64,000 nucleotides of DNA from Paragonimus skrjabini miyazakii (taxonomy: Eukaryota; Platyhelminthes; Trematoda; Plagiorchiida; Troglotrematidae). The position numbers and the translations under genes are program-made. The stretch is taken from positions 71,552-135,551 of the forward strand of contig JTDE01001099.1 in the NCBI GenBank assembly GCA_014338405.1, in the 5' to 3' direction. Below the pieces are notes generated by a model. The model did no database searches. It was not told where the DNA came from and saw only the letters and a list, made by a program, of their open reading frames with translations. The stretch's first letter is position 1, and every line of letters begins with the position of its first letter. Positions 13,826 through 24,719 of this stretch are shown piece by piece.

Positions 13826-13929
13826 ACCTTTCATGTGAATACATATGCGGTGATTGAAAAGGAGTAGTTGCAAGTATGTATCTTTGCTAGTCCTTGCTAA
13901 TATGAAAACAAGACGTTTTGTCTGTTATG
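13826..13929 (+). repeat. Direct repeat, copy 2 (about 105 bp)
   Basis: Matches 12999-13102 in the same orientation, 0.83 kb downstream, with scattered substitutions and no large indels. There are no obvious terminal inverted repeats or A-tail, so the mechanism is unclear. Confidence 0.85.
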
Positions 13930-15300
13930 TAGCCAATTTGGCAACTCACTAAGTTGATTGCACTAGTAATAGATCGCATCGAGATAAGGTCCACTGATAT
14001 TTATCTTAACTGTAAGATATACACCATGCGTTTTACACGTTCTGCTGTCCAGCATGATAGAGGACTGTTAATTTGGTAAAGTGCACTGCGGACTACAGGG
14101 TTGCGTAAAGTTGTGATTCCGAACTTAAACTATAACGCTGATGAAGAGCAAAATGCTCTCAGACACCACTTGTCATCATTCAAAGTCGATGCGGAGGACA
14201 GCTCGTTGCACTATGAGCGACAGACGTCATCAGAAACGACGCACTTTGATCACGACTTGTGATGCCGAACAGATCAAATAAACTTGTTACACAATCTTAC
14301 AGGCCCTTATTTTGTTAACAGAAAAACATGAAATAAATTAAGTACATTTGTCAACAGTCCAGGTGGAGGCATACCAGGAGCTGCTGAGAATGGATTGCGG
14401 GATGTGATACAGATAATCCATTATAACTGCAGATTCTAGAGAGAACATATGTTGGCCACATTTACTTTGTTTTCGCTTTTGCAACAAGTGTCTGAAGTGA
14501 GGGAATGAGTGATAAACTTCCATAATGAGAAAGCGAACAATAAAAACTGAGCGAGAGGATGGCTGGACGAAGTCATTTAACAAGCACTCTTCAATCGCAA
14601 GCAAGCAGCGTGAATAAAAGAGAAACTGGTAGCCAACCGAAAAATGCTGGTTGGTAGTATGGGATTTTGGTTTATGTGAATTGAACATAATGCACATTTG
14701 GTCGCAGTTCCATACCCTCATAGACTATTTGGACAACTTTGGTTAGAGCAAACGTGTTACCCTCAAGTTCCGCCCCTGTCGAAACTCATTACTATTGCAT
14801 ATCCCTCCTGTGATCACGGTTTGGATTGGGCCACGCAATGGTGAATGAAAAATGTTGACAAATGTGTTGTTGACCTCGCCCCAAGCAATGGGGGTTCACT
14901 GCTGCTTACCAATAACCAAATAACTTGTTCACAGTATTTACGCATTACTGCTATTTCCATTTTACAATATGTCTAAAACGTGGGGTTGTCGACTTGAATT
15001 ACAAGAGCAGTTGCGATGTTCCTGATAAAAAAAGCATGACAACCGGAAATATACGTAGAGAACTTTCCTGTGAGGATTTGATCATTTCCAATAAGAGGTG
15101 CGTGTCATAGTGATAAACCTCTTGGGATTAATGAGATCGGAGATTTCGACCTGCCTAGTAAGTCCTAATCGCGGAGTTATCAAGTAGAGTTAACAGACAG
15201 TAACTGTGCCTCCTATCGAGACGATCGGACAACCTGATCATTACTCACAAGCGAACGTGGTTGAGTGTTCACATATGATAATTCGGTCGTGCCTAATATG
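13930..15300. other. Mostly non-coding; one 127-codon open frame of doubtful status
   Basis: A minus-strand frame from ATG at 14721 to 14338 stays open for 127 codons, unusually long for this base composition. The peptide is rich in Cys, His and Ser, shows no domain, and I see no convincing splice sites. The rest shows nothing recognisable. Confidence 0.3.
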
Positions 15301-15302
15301 AG

Positions 15303-15510
15303 GTCAATGGCGCAGTAGTCAACACAGTTGCCTCATGAAAAGCGTGGCCGGAGTTCTAGTCATGGCAGTGGCGAGAATATGCACTACTGACGAGCTCCAA
15401 TGAGAGCGAAACTCGAATCTAGTGCTACATTTCGAAAGGGGCCGACTGCAAAATCTATGGGAATGCGACAGCTGCGATCAATTTTGGGTGATGTTTAACT
15501 TGAAATAAAC
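15303..15510 (+). mobile_element. Hammerhead-bearing SINE-like repeat, copy 1
   Basis: About 210 bp homologous to the minus strand of 37985-38190 and more weakly to 62938-63065. It begins with TGGCGCAGTAGTCAACAC, which matches the RNA polymerase III A box. A degenerate B-box-like GGAGTTCTAGTC follows at about 15350. A complete type-I hammerhead motif sits at 15381-15425. It ends in an AT-rich region near AAATAAAC. This architecture (tRNA-like promoter plus hammerhead) matches schistosome SINE-like elements and the related satellite. No terminal poly-A or clear target-site duplication was identified. Confidence 0.75.
15381..15425 (+). ncRNA. Type-I hammerhead ribozyme
   Basis: All core elements are visible. 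Stem I is GCACTA (15381-15386) pairing perfectly with TAGTGC (15420-15425). The CTGACGA box is at 15387-15393. Stem II is GCTC (15394-15397) with GAGC (15404-15407) and a six-base loop. GAAA is at 15408-15411. Stem III is the minimal 4-bp, loopless form of schistosome hammerheads (ACTC/GAAT), with one C-A mismatch. Self-cleavage would follow C15419 (an AUC triplet). The mismatch in stem III may weaken activity; stem I extends through further partial pairing needed for loop contacts. Confidence 0.72.
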
Positions 15511-15519
15511 ATTTTCACT

Positions 15520-16560
15520 GCATGAACTTTAGCCCGAACTTCAAATCTATTTAGCGGTAAGCATATGCACTAATTATAATGAATACTGATAAGAAAGTGA
15601 TGGGAGTCTGAATTCTGTTTTCTGAAAGTGACTGTCTGAATAACCTAGGTGACTGTGACATGTGCAATCAATTGTTCTGTTTCCGTAAAAGCAAATCAGT
15701 GTTTAATCGTGGTATCCTCGACATTGATTAGGAACACCCGGCAAGTGTTATATAACGTATAATTTCTTGTGAGAATGTACCGGTAGCTTCTGTCTTAAAC
15801 AACAAAACCTTGGTTGCAAGCTGTGAACTCTCAGAAAGGTGAACTCACTTTGGCTGTCTGTCTAGCCTGAGCTAAATGTATGGATGTTAATTAGATCGGG
15901 ATCTGATTGACCTGTGCACAGACACTCTCAGGTTGATGTACTGATTAGCATAGCCACTACGATGAATGCTCCTTGATCTTGGTCTCCAGTCGTCTACAGT
16001 CCCCCTAAATGTTGTATCATCTCAACTGCAGGTAAGCAGCTGAAATAAACTAATGATCAGAAGCATAGTTTTTCCTTTGGTTTAGTGACGTAGATAAAGT
16101 TCTAATGCGTGCGGTGGGATACAACCGGCTACGTTATATGCTCAACATAAGTTCAGTTCAAAACCATTTTGACGTTTTCATTAGAATCTCACCGTTTTAA
16201 GGTAACTTAATGTACATTACCTACTTCTCTACCGTAAGTTAAACCTATATGTAAAAGCACAGTTGTCTTTGACAACCAATGAATTTATCAAATTGTTTGC
16301 TTTGACAAATTACACTTCTCACTTGTCCTAATTCATCCCCTATTGTTTCAGTTATGCACGTTTTCGGACTCTTTGCGGTTATATGCGTACTGGAGAGTGT
16401 TCGTGCTACATCATGCAGAAGCTGATGAAATTTAAACTTTGCCCGTTTCACCATTTCATCCTTTTATCGAGCTATTTTTGTCGTCCAGTTCAACTGATAA
16501 AATTAGTTCACCAACGCAAACATGCGTTTTAATAATGTCACTTCCGCTTTGAAACTCATA
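15520..16560. other. No identified gene
   Basis: AT-rich sequence between the SINE and the exon pair at 16.6 kb. The minus-strand frame at 16245-16454 has no splice support. Any upstream exon of the 16.6-kb gene was not located here. Confidence 0.4.
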
Positions 16561-16599
16561 ACGATGACTGTTTCCCCTCACAAGTCGCCTATTCCACAG

Positions 16600-17147
16600 G
16601 CAATGGCGCTTACTTCGTCAGGATATCTTTGTATTCGTCGGCAATGGAGACTTAAGCTCTGCGGTGGTAATTCGTTTAGTCGAGTTTCAAAAGTTTGGTG
16701 TTCTCACCATTTCCCATATAATGGATTACTTACTGTCGATGATACGATTCAGCACGTGGAGGAGGATCTTGCATGTCAATAAATGGCGTAGTGCCCACGC
16801 TAACCGCTTAACCCGTCAGCTTGCTGAGAATGGTATGGTTAATTTGTCAGCGCTAATAAATGATTTTTCCCCATCTAAGTTAGCGTTCCCCTTACTCAGA
16901 TAAGACCTGGAATCTCCCTGATATTTGCTAAACGACCTGCAAACCCTCTTGCAAATGTTTTCCGACAGTCGAACGCATAATTCTTGGCGGTACAACTGGC
17001 ATAAAGACAAAGGTTGTCAAGTGTCCACTTACGTTGGATGCCGTAACAGATGAGGAAGATGATAAAGCCGCAAAACCTCTGGCAAGGATGATGATCTTAC
17101 AAAAGGCAACTTACTTACTATGGTTTTGCACACATATTACATATTAG
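16600..17147 (+). CDS. Two 3'-terminal exons of an unrecognised gene
   Basis: Exon A is 16600-16832. It has a good acceptor (CCTATTCCACAG), 77 codons open in one frame and donor AATG|GTATGG. Exon B is 16969-17147. It has a strong acceptor (CTTGCAAATGTTTTCCGACAG), 59 codons and a TAG stop. The intron is 136 bp. Phase out of exon A (1) matches phase into exon B, so the join keeps the frame. Exon A is amphipathic, containing DIFVFVGNGDL and an Arg/His-rich stretch (RFSTWRRILHVNKWRSAHAN). Exon B contains RIILGGTTGIKTKVVK and an acidic EEDD segment. No domain is recognised. The frame remains open upstream of exon A to 16568, and earlier exons must exist because there is no start codon. Confidence 0.5.
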
Positions 17148-17589
17148 GAACATTGTTCAGAATAAGACAGCTGAGTATACCATCATGTTAATTGGAATGC
17201 TCAAATAATCGGCCAGCAAATCGTTGATCACTAGGAAATCGCACATCAAAAACGATGAAGAGAAACCGTGAAGCTGTGCTGCGACTAATAAATTTCACAA
17301 TCAGACTATGGATTGCTAGGTTAGGCAGAGGAAATCACAAGGGTTAACTCCCTTTCGTAGTTTGTAGGTTGGCTGTTTGTGTGACCGGTGGAAGCTGTTT
17401 TGTTTTGAATCTGTAGGCGACCAACCGAGATTAGTTATTATTGGCTTTTGCGTACGGTTGGTGGCATTAGTTACGGAACTGACCGGTCGCAGTGAGCCAA
17501 AGAATGGCTATACCAGTTAGGGTTCCATTCGCATTTCTCGTTCCTAGTGTAAACCGGAAGCAGTAATATCGAAAGACTTGTGACTGAAG

Positions 17590-17785
17590 ACCTTTGCAGA
17601 CAAGTCGGTCAACATCGGTAAACCAGGTGATAAGCTGATACGAGAGCGAAGACGTTATTCCTCGACATTATAAATCGTGCTAACAAGAAAGATGTTGAGA
17701 TTGCAGTGAAGGAGAGTTTTGTTTGTAATGCTTGTTGGTGCATTCCCCATAAAAACATTAAGAAAACATCAACGTTTGATTGGTG
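17590..17785 (+). other. Coding-like fragment
   Basis: A plus-strand frame from about 17650 to TGA near 17785 reads AKTLFLDIINRANKKDVEIA and continues with several Cys, with composition like real protein. The acceptor upstream is weak, and the best upstream frame differs by one base. It may be a decayed exon or chance. Confidence 0.2.
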
Positions 17786-18399
17786 AACCGAACAAAACTC
17801 CAAGATTAACAAAAAATAAAAATCACTACGTTCCAGTCATAAGACAAGGTCAGTGATTGATAAACATAAAGGCATATAATTTGCAACTTATGTCTTTGCA
17901 GTTTTCGTTAGCGGTTCGTCGACACGACTTACCACATCAAAAAGGTCAGTGCGTTTGCAGTCGCATCTGTCGTTGCAACTGAAAGATTGGTCATAACAAC
18001 AAATAACGCTTTCAATTCAGCTATGCAATAGGCACTTGAATTCGCGGCTACGCGGCCGACAATTTTGAATTCCAGTTTACCATTCGATCGAATTCTTCCA
18101 AGCAGTGTGGTTTAAGCCTGCCACGCCCTAAAATGCATGGTAAATCTCGAAAAACTTGAGCAGTTTCACACTGAAGCTACTGGCTTTAAAGGGTTCGCTA
18201 ACCTGTTTTTAGCTTGTTACGTACGCCAATGGTGTGGGCTATAGATAAATGACTACGGCCTAACACTAACTACATATAACAAAAGAAGGGTACACAGTTG
18301 AGTAGTAAGGTGTATGACACAAATAGGCATAAACAGGAAGATGATTAGAGCATAAACAAGCCGGGAGACTCACGTAAAGTACAAAATAATGTCCGTGTA

Positions 18400-18975
18400 G
18401 ATAATAGTGTGGATAGCAGTATCCAGGTGTATGCTGTGTGTTGGCAGTGTTGTAGGGATAGGATCACGTGGATACGATGTGAGCGGTACAATTGTGGTGA
18501 AGCTCACGTCCTCGTGTCCGTCGGCTTTGCGCGTTGTTGACTTGTTCACCGTCCGAGACGAGGCGTCAGAAGTTGTGTTGTGCTCCTTGCGAGTTCAGTC
18601 GCCTTCATGTGCGTGCATTACGTGCCTGTAAGTTAACGCGTGAGTTGGCTCAGTCGATGCGCGCGTGTGTACGTGCATGTGACCTTGCCTCTCGCAGTGT
18701 TGAGGGGAGAAGGCGTCACTGTCTATCGGGTGAGTGAAGGTGAATTACGCCGAGCGGAGTCCGCGTGTGCAGAATGGACAGGGCCTGGCGAATCACGCGC
18801 TGGCCTGTAAAGCGCGTGATGTGTCTGTGACCTTGTGAATAGGCCAGGGATACGTGAGTGAGTGAGACAGTTAACGTGTGGTCTCCTGATCGGATATGGG
18901 GCGAATGGATGGCTAGGATCGAGCCATCGGGTTTAGCGCGAGGTGCTGAAACGTTACAAGCTGGTCTTACAACGC
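18400..18975 (+). promoter_or_regulatory. GC- and CpG-rich tract
   Basis: Conspicuously richer in G, C and CpG than the rest of the window, with GTG/CGTG-rich runs. It contains consensus-like donors on the plus strand (GTGCCT|GTAAGT near 18632 and GGGTGAGTG near 18729). No convincing protein frame was found. Candidate explanations are a promoter with a 5' untranslated exon, or the 5' region of a transposable element. Evidence is compositional only. Confidence 0.3.
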
Positions 18976-19019
18976 TTATGCAGGGTTCGTTTCTAATTCG
19001 TCTGAGGTTTCATTCTGGA

Positions 19020-19352
19020 CATTGATGGCGGTTAAGAAAGAGGCTGATTTTAACCCCTTCCATATTTGTTTAACAAACTTATTTTGTCTACGAAGCCACG
19101 TTCGACCACTTAAAGTCAAAGACGCGCCTCAGTTACTACAGACAAAAGTGGCTGATGAAGTGCCTAGACGTTTGTACGACACTGCAAACGGTCAATACCA
19201 TGGCAACACATGTCAGCAGTTTTGATTTTAATCCATAGCTTTGATCTTTCCGAATACATTTTCCAAGACATCTGAAAGCCGCATTAGCTTTGGTTTCGCC
19301 AGCAGACAGCTCGCGGTCCACGGCCAGATCATCTGACAAACTGCCAATCAAG
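19020..19352 (-). mobile_element. LINE relic: C-terminal part of a reverse-transcriptase ORF
   Basis: Minus-strand translation gives SDDLAVDRELSA, KANAAFRCLGKCI, LKSKLLTCVAMVLTV, then after frame damage LRRVFDFKWSN. This is the post-RT thumb/C-terminal pattern of LINE endonuclease-RT proteins (usually SxDxxxDxEINARI, AFxxLxxRxW, KxxxYRAVVLxxLLYG, LRxIxxIxW). Only about 0.3 kb remains, with stops and a missing LLYGCE block. It is truncated at both ends and clearly inactive. It is a different region and copy from the 44-47 kb LINE. Confidence 0.6.
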
Positions 19353-19409
19353 TAGTAGCACCATGAGCACCACTCAGTAGTGCACCTACTGATGTGAATC
19401 ACAGGTTAT

Positions 19410-21330
19410 ATATTTCAACATCTTTCGAAGAAACTGAAATAAAAAGTTGCATGGCGGTGTTGATGTAGTGGATCTAAACGCTATATACAATTCAGGTGTG
19501 AATGTAAAATCAAAAAGTGATGAAAAAAGTGAAAACAACTGACTCACCGTAGTTCGTAAAGGTGCGTCGTTTAGAGTTCCACCACAATGAATGAAGTATC
19601 TAGTTGATGCGATCTGTCGTATAGTTCCCAGGTAACTTTAGGGGTCACAACGATGATAATCCCGACGACAGATGAGTTTAGAAATGTACTGAAATAAATA
19701 CGGATTCCGTTAGCCGTTAACTCTCTCAAAAATCTGAACACAGGCGACACTGAACGCAGAGAGAGAACACAGCGCTCGCGACTTTGGGAGGGTAATTTGT
19801 ATTTTTAATTGAATCAACTCACATGATTTAAACGAGTGTACATGTGAATTTGAAGAAGGTGAAAAAAATGCGAAAAACAATGAGAATTATGCAGTACAAA
19901 ATGCTGTACAAAACGCTATGTTGATGAGCGGTCTGAACCTGGTTGCTACAGTTTTAATAGTCGTGGCTAGTCAATGAAATTTTTGTCGCTGTACTCGAAT
20001 AACGCACCATCATCTACAGACAACAACATGAAAATTGTCAATTAAAATAACAAGCTTGACGATAGGTCGAGTATTCAGCAGACGACTATTAATATAATAT
20101 GCGACATGGACACCAACCTCCAAATCAAGAGAATCTGTTAGTATTGCGACTCAAATGCACTCTGAACGATTATGCAAATAAGAAACAGCAGTGCTCCACG
20201 CCAATTAAGTAGGTCTGATATAGAATCCATGTTAGAAGGACCAGCGAGCGACGGGTAAGCTGAAGCATATATTTTCCAGTATGCCCTATTGAAGGCAGCA
20301 GATAACGCAGTCCGGTTTACCTTGCTCAGTAGATGATGAAGTATCCCATTCAGGTAGCGTTGTCCTGCCACTGGTTAGGTCAGTTAGATATACGACCAGG
20401 ACTGCCTGACCTGGGTTAGAAAATTATTACAGAATCTCAGTTTAAATGTTTGTTTGCAATATTGCGGATGGATTACAGTGAACTCAAAAGATTGGAGTTT
20501 TTCTAGGGTAAACAGACCGTTTCACTCTAACTGTTAACCTGATAGACTAACTTATAAAATTCTTCAAATCTATATCCACCGGTTCATCTAACATGAGTAA
20601 CTCCCTCGATATAATCCTTGGTTAGCGGTAAACTGCACCAGAAACCCACGCTAAAAGTAAAAAGAAGGTCGTTTCCGTAATGCCCAGCGGTCATTGGACT
20701 CTGAGATCAGTGAACAAAGAAGCGGATCTTACTATGAATGGTTCCACTCTACCTTCCTACTCAGCATGATTAGCTTTATCGACAATTCGTATCTGAATTG
20801 ATGACCCTCAATTTCCCTGGTTCATTTTATACTTGACATTGACGTCTGCCTTCATTACCAGTTTCGGGCAGCACTCCAGGCAGGGTGATTTAGCTCAGCT
20901 TCAGCTCTGGTTCTGTGAAACCGCTCCTTTGCAGTCATAAGAAATGCAAACAGGAGCCGTAGTGTGACTAAGTAAATACTGCTAAGCTGTAATACATCGG
21001 TGCATATAGCCAATGAGTTACCTGTTCCAGTAAGGTGTTTTGGCCATGACTAGAAATATCCTCGTCTCACTCAAATCGAACAAACTAGGTTGTATGGTGC
21101 AAACTCTCATAATAGACACGTGCGCTTATAATGTGAATGACTTCAACTGACGCCACTGCACGGATGACGTGCCTTGAAAAAGTGGGGAATATTGATCTTA
21201 CTAAATACCACATACATCTAGAAAAAGCTAGAAAAACTGGACGGGAAAGTTTTGCCAAATGTCGCTGAGCAAGTTATGTTCGCTCAGACTTTCTTTCAGT
21301 AGGGGGGTATGACCACCTGAATAGTATTCA
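19410..21330. other. Non-coding stretch
   Basis: No supported exon. A short frame after a good pyrimidine tract near 20865 is too short to call. Otherwise AT-rich intergenic or intronic sequence. Confidence 0.4.
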
Positions 21331-21366
21331 GTTAAACAGTTAGTGGGCCATTATCCTTGTTTGCCA

Positions 21367-21545
21367 GAGCCCTAGTGGCGTTTAACCCACTTCCTACTGG
21401 TCTGGTCAACAACACTCGGTTGTGGACCGGAGATGTTATACTGGCACTTTCCTACACAGCAGATTGTCGTAGACTTATGTATGGCCAGCATAACAAAATT
21501 GTGGCTCAGTGGGGCATTTCAGAAAATTCAAGAAAGCTAGAGTAG
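21367..21545 (+). CDS. Possible terminal exon, unrecognised
   Basis: A strong acceptor (CATTATCCTTGTTTGCCAG) is followed by a frame open for about 58 codons to a TAG at 21543-21545. It reads ALVAFNPLPTGLVNNTRLWT and then DVILALSYTADCRRLM. It contains one possible N-glycosylation site (NNTR) and no membrane span. No partner exon was identified, so it rests on one splice signal and peptide-like composition. Confidence 0.3.
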
Positions 21546-21549
21546 TATC

Positions 21550-23450
21550 GATGTATTAAAAATATCAAGCTTGCTAAAAGTACGAAAATAACAAGGGATG
21601 TGAAAGGAAGGGTTAACTGGAGTGAATGACAGTTCGGATGAACAAAACGCAAATCAAGGGATTACACTGAAGGCATAAAATCTCAGCAACTGACAAAGGT
21701 GTCGAGACCAAACCTTAAAGTCTTCGTGGATACCCAAACACTGTATACAACAAACGGAAAGCCAGAACTTTGTTGTTAAGTACTATGTTAATCTGGGTCG
21801 GTTTCATCTCGAAAAATGCAAACGTATGGATGTACATTGAGCTTTCTATTGAAAACTAATTTCTACGCTCATAGTCACAACATGTAGACATAGTTTACAT
21901 CACAGTAAAGAACGCAAACGGTACTACTTAAGCAAGTGAAAAACAGTTCATAAGGTTCTAGAGTAATCACAACTTTCTTGTCTATTTATGTGCGTGAACT
22001 ATGAAAACTGGACGGAGAATGTACGCCAATCTTTTATTAATCGAATGCATAAAATACAGGAAGCTCTCGTAAACAGGAGCTAAAGTCCAATAAACACGCT
22101 CTCGAAGTGTGTAGAAGATTATTTCCAGTTACGCTGATCTGACATATTATTCTTGTGTACTCAGTTTGTAAACATCTGTATAAGAATAACCTTTGAACGC
22201 AAGTCAACTGAAGGAAATTTCTGGAAGGTGTTAATATTTTAGGTCTGGCCACTTTCGTAGGGGCTAGTCTAGGCAATCCAATTTGAACCATGCTAGTTAA
22301 GGGTAGATGGAAAGCAGTTAATTTGAAGCATATTTAAAGACCGTTAATATTTACTGGGTAATTGACTTTAAAAGATTATGCCTGTATATTAATTTAGGCG
22401 ATGGGTTTAACGTACTTGAACATGATCGGACGACTGATAATTCAACAACCAAACGGAACTGTAGAATGAGTCAGGGCCGTAGACACAGTTTACACTAGGT
22501 CATATGGAATTTCAGGAGTAGTTTGCAATCAGGTCGATAATGGTACACTTTGTCAAAATGCAAGAAATAGATACGGATGATTTTAGTTAGCTTTAGTAGA
22601 ATAGGTAAAAACGTCTAAGGTGTTTGTACCATTAGATGGATTTAATTTAGAATATGAACGTAGATTACCCTCGACTTAATCTATTCTTCAGGCCTTTTGG
22701 TCAGATCGCTTAGAAAGTTTTAGTATGGTTGGCACCTTAGTGAATTTGCATGAAATATAAGATGTAAATATAGATTGATTTCGGTAACTCTGCGCCAGAC
22801 CATAACAGCTACAGAATCCTCAAAACGCGCATTTACAAAATGGTGAACGTAACAGCACAGCTTGGTAAGCCCTGCTATGAATGTCTGAACAATCAAGAAC
22901 TTGAGGTTAGGTCTGCATCTGCACGCTTTCGTTGCTACCCCATGGGCATGATCTTGTTTATGACACGGACGATCCAGTAACAACCGCGGAGCTACAAACG
23001 ATGCACTATACCATGTAAGCGAAGGACGATTTCCTGGACTGCGGTTACTATGTGCTGTAGGTCAGGTTTGGTATCTCAAGGGGTGGTTTTCAAAGTAGAA
23101 GTACAAGGGAAACAAAATAAAGGGATGAGTTTAGAGGTAACGTCTTGTTCAATCTGGTCACACAAATGAACAATTAAATTTAAACTTCCAAACAAAGCTC
23201 CGCAACTCTAAAGGGTTTAGAACGACGGCACAGTGACAGGTGAACATAAAGATAAACCAAACTGACGGTTTGTCATACAACTGCAAATTAAGAAAAAACC
23301 TTTTTGAATGTATGACTTATATTTATGAAAGGTTCAACAAGCTGGCGAATAAATGTTTGGTTACCCCGGAGGACCACAGAAAAAACTGAATGATAATTCG
23401 TCTTAAGCCAAATTCTGATCAGACGCTTCACGATAGTTACTGCTCATTTT
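21550..23450. other. Non-coding stretch
   Basis: Minus-strand frames at 22037-22291 and 22720-22983 are open but lack paired splice sites of quality. Nothing else is recognised. Confidence 0.4.
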
Positions 23451-23454
23451 TGTC

Positions 23455-23691
23455 TCATAGCGATATACTATGCGCTTGGCGATCCAAATCGGTCTCAACC
23501 ATTTTGGCACGTGTCCATTTATGTGAGCGACCAGTCGTTGACTCGTAGTTTCTGCTTAGTTCAGGCTGCAGCCACACGAATATCATAGCAATCACCAAGG
23601 CACACCAGACAGATTGATTGCTTGTACTAGCAGAGTTGTAGACCTCAATCAGGCCGTTGATAAGCGTTTCATTGTTTCGGATGATAAAAAT
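23455..23691 (-). CDS. Open frame with membrane segment, possible terminal exon
   Basis: A minus-strand frame of 78 codons ends in TGA at 23457-23455. It has an N-glycosylation-like NQS, then a clear hydrophobic span (VWCALVIAMIFVWLQPEL) and a charged tail ending RQAHSISL. It has no internal ATG near its start, so it would be a downstream exon, but I cannot find a good acceptor. It lies just beyond the 3' end of Penelope-like copy A and is not part of that element's homology with copy B. Confidence 0.28.
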   Translation of the reverse strand: MFIIRNNETLINGLIEVYNSASTSNQSVWCALVIAMIFVWLQPELSRNYESTTGRSHKWTRAKMVETDLDRQAHSISL

Positions 23692-23754
23692 TCAGCTACG
23701 AACGGAAGTTTCACTTAAGCCATCTTTTAGGTAGCACATTTAAGTAAAGTATAA

Positions 23755-24285
23755 ATAAAATGAAGTGCTTTTTTTAAGAAATTGCATGGAATATTGGCTA
23801 ATCCTTTCCAGATTCCCATAGAATTCATGAGAACTCAGTTATACAAACAGCTATGTTCGGTAATTCTCATCGGGCTTTGATGATTACATAGGGTACATGC
23901 ATTTTATATATGAAAACTTACAGCAAGTCAAATAGGTCATCATGGGGCGGATCGCAGTCTACTGGAAGGTGATGGGGTGTTGGTTAATATGTGGAATTAT
24001 TAGTTGTGCCGGCCATGAGACATGCATTCGGCGATGTCAAGTGGTTCACGCCTGTCTGGGTTTCAAGTGGCTGTGGAATAGTTGGACATGAGAGACGTAG
24101 GGCTTGCACGAACTGTTTTTGGGCACACAGACAGGGGTTGTAGAGTCTAATGGCAATTGCCCCGGCCGTTGATAACAGTCGCAATCTGACAGCTCTGGAT
24201 TGGGCTTGTCGAATCTTGTAGATGACTCGAAAGGCTTCATCCGGCTCAATCTGATGACCATTGTCAATTAGATTGTTTAGTTTGC
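23755..24285 (-). mobile_element. Penelope-like element, 3' end, copy A
   Basis: Homologous to copy B at 27155-27905 over the C-terminal coding part and 3' UTR. Minus-strand translation from about 24270 gives LIDNGHQIEPDEAFRVIYKI, then RLRLLSTAGAIAIRLYNP. This is the end of the GIY-YIG endonuclease region of Penelope-like elements, after the catalytic YxG and Arg. The frame reads on through LRLSCPTIPQPLET. The 5' part (RT and the start of GIY-YIG) is missing, as is usual for truncated insertions. The 3' UTR shares blocks with copy B, including CCCGATGAGAAT and an AAAAAAAGCACTTCA-like end. Confidence 0.68.
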
Positions 24286-24591
24286 AAAATGCCCGTCACT
24301 GTGCTGAGCGCTAATCACCCTGTGACTGGCAAGTCGTAACTCATTAATATTCATCAAGTTTTCAGTACCGACTAAGATATCATCCATTTGCTACTTTGGC
24401 AACACGGTGTAGATTGTACTTTGGTCGTGGTTAAACCTTTTGGAAGCGAACCAAATGGCAAATTTGCTGTGATACGAGAAGAAATCTAACACCGGAAAGT
24501 CAAACTTTACACTGTGTGCACGAAAGCAGGTTACTGAGATGGAAGAGGAAATACCTTTTGAAGCAAGCTTTCAAATCTGGCTAACAGTTTA

Positions 24592-24708
24592 GTGGAACGG
24601 AATGTTGGCGACTGTGGATATCACGTCGTTTGAACGTATTGCTGTGTTATGAACGGAATGCTGAACGGAATGCGGATGTCACCCCGTGTGAATTTGTTGC
24701 TGTGTAAT
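24592..24708 (+). repeat. Imperfect tandem duplication (units about 58 and 48 bp)
   Basis: The block GAACGGAATG ... GGATATCACG...TTGCTGTGTTA is followed directly by a diverged copy GAACGGAATGCGGATGTCACC...TTGCTGTGTAA. The second unit lacks about 10 bp. The short motif GAACGGAATG occurs three times. Confidence 0.65.
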
Positions 24709-24719
24709 CTATTTCTAAA

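Noticed and set aside
14130..14160. CTGATGA followed by an AGAGC/GCTCT hairpin, hammerhead-like
   Set aside because: The hairpin is followed by CAGAC and not GAAA, and no stem I or III forms.
22837..22884. 48-bp exon candidate with good acceptor
   Set aside because: Too short, weak donor, and the open frame continues past both ends.
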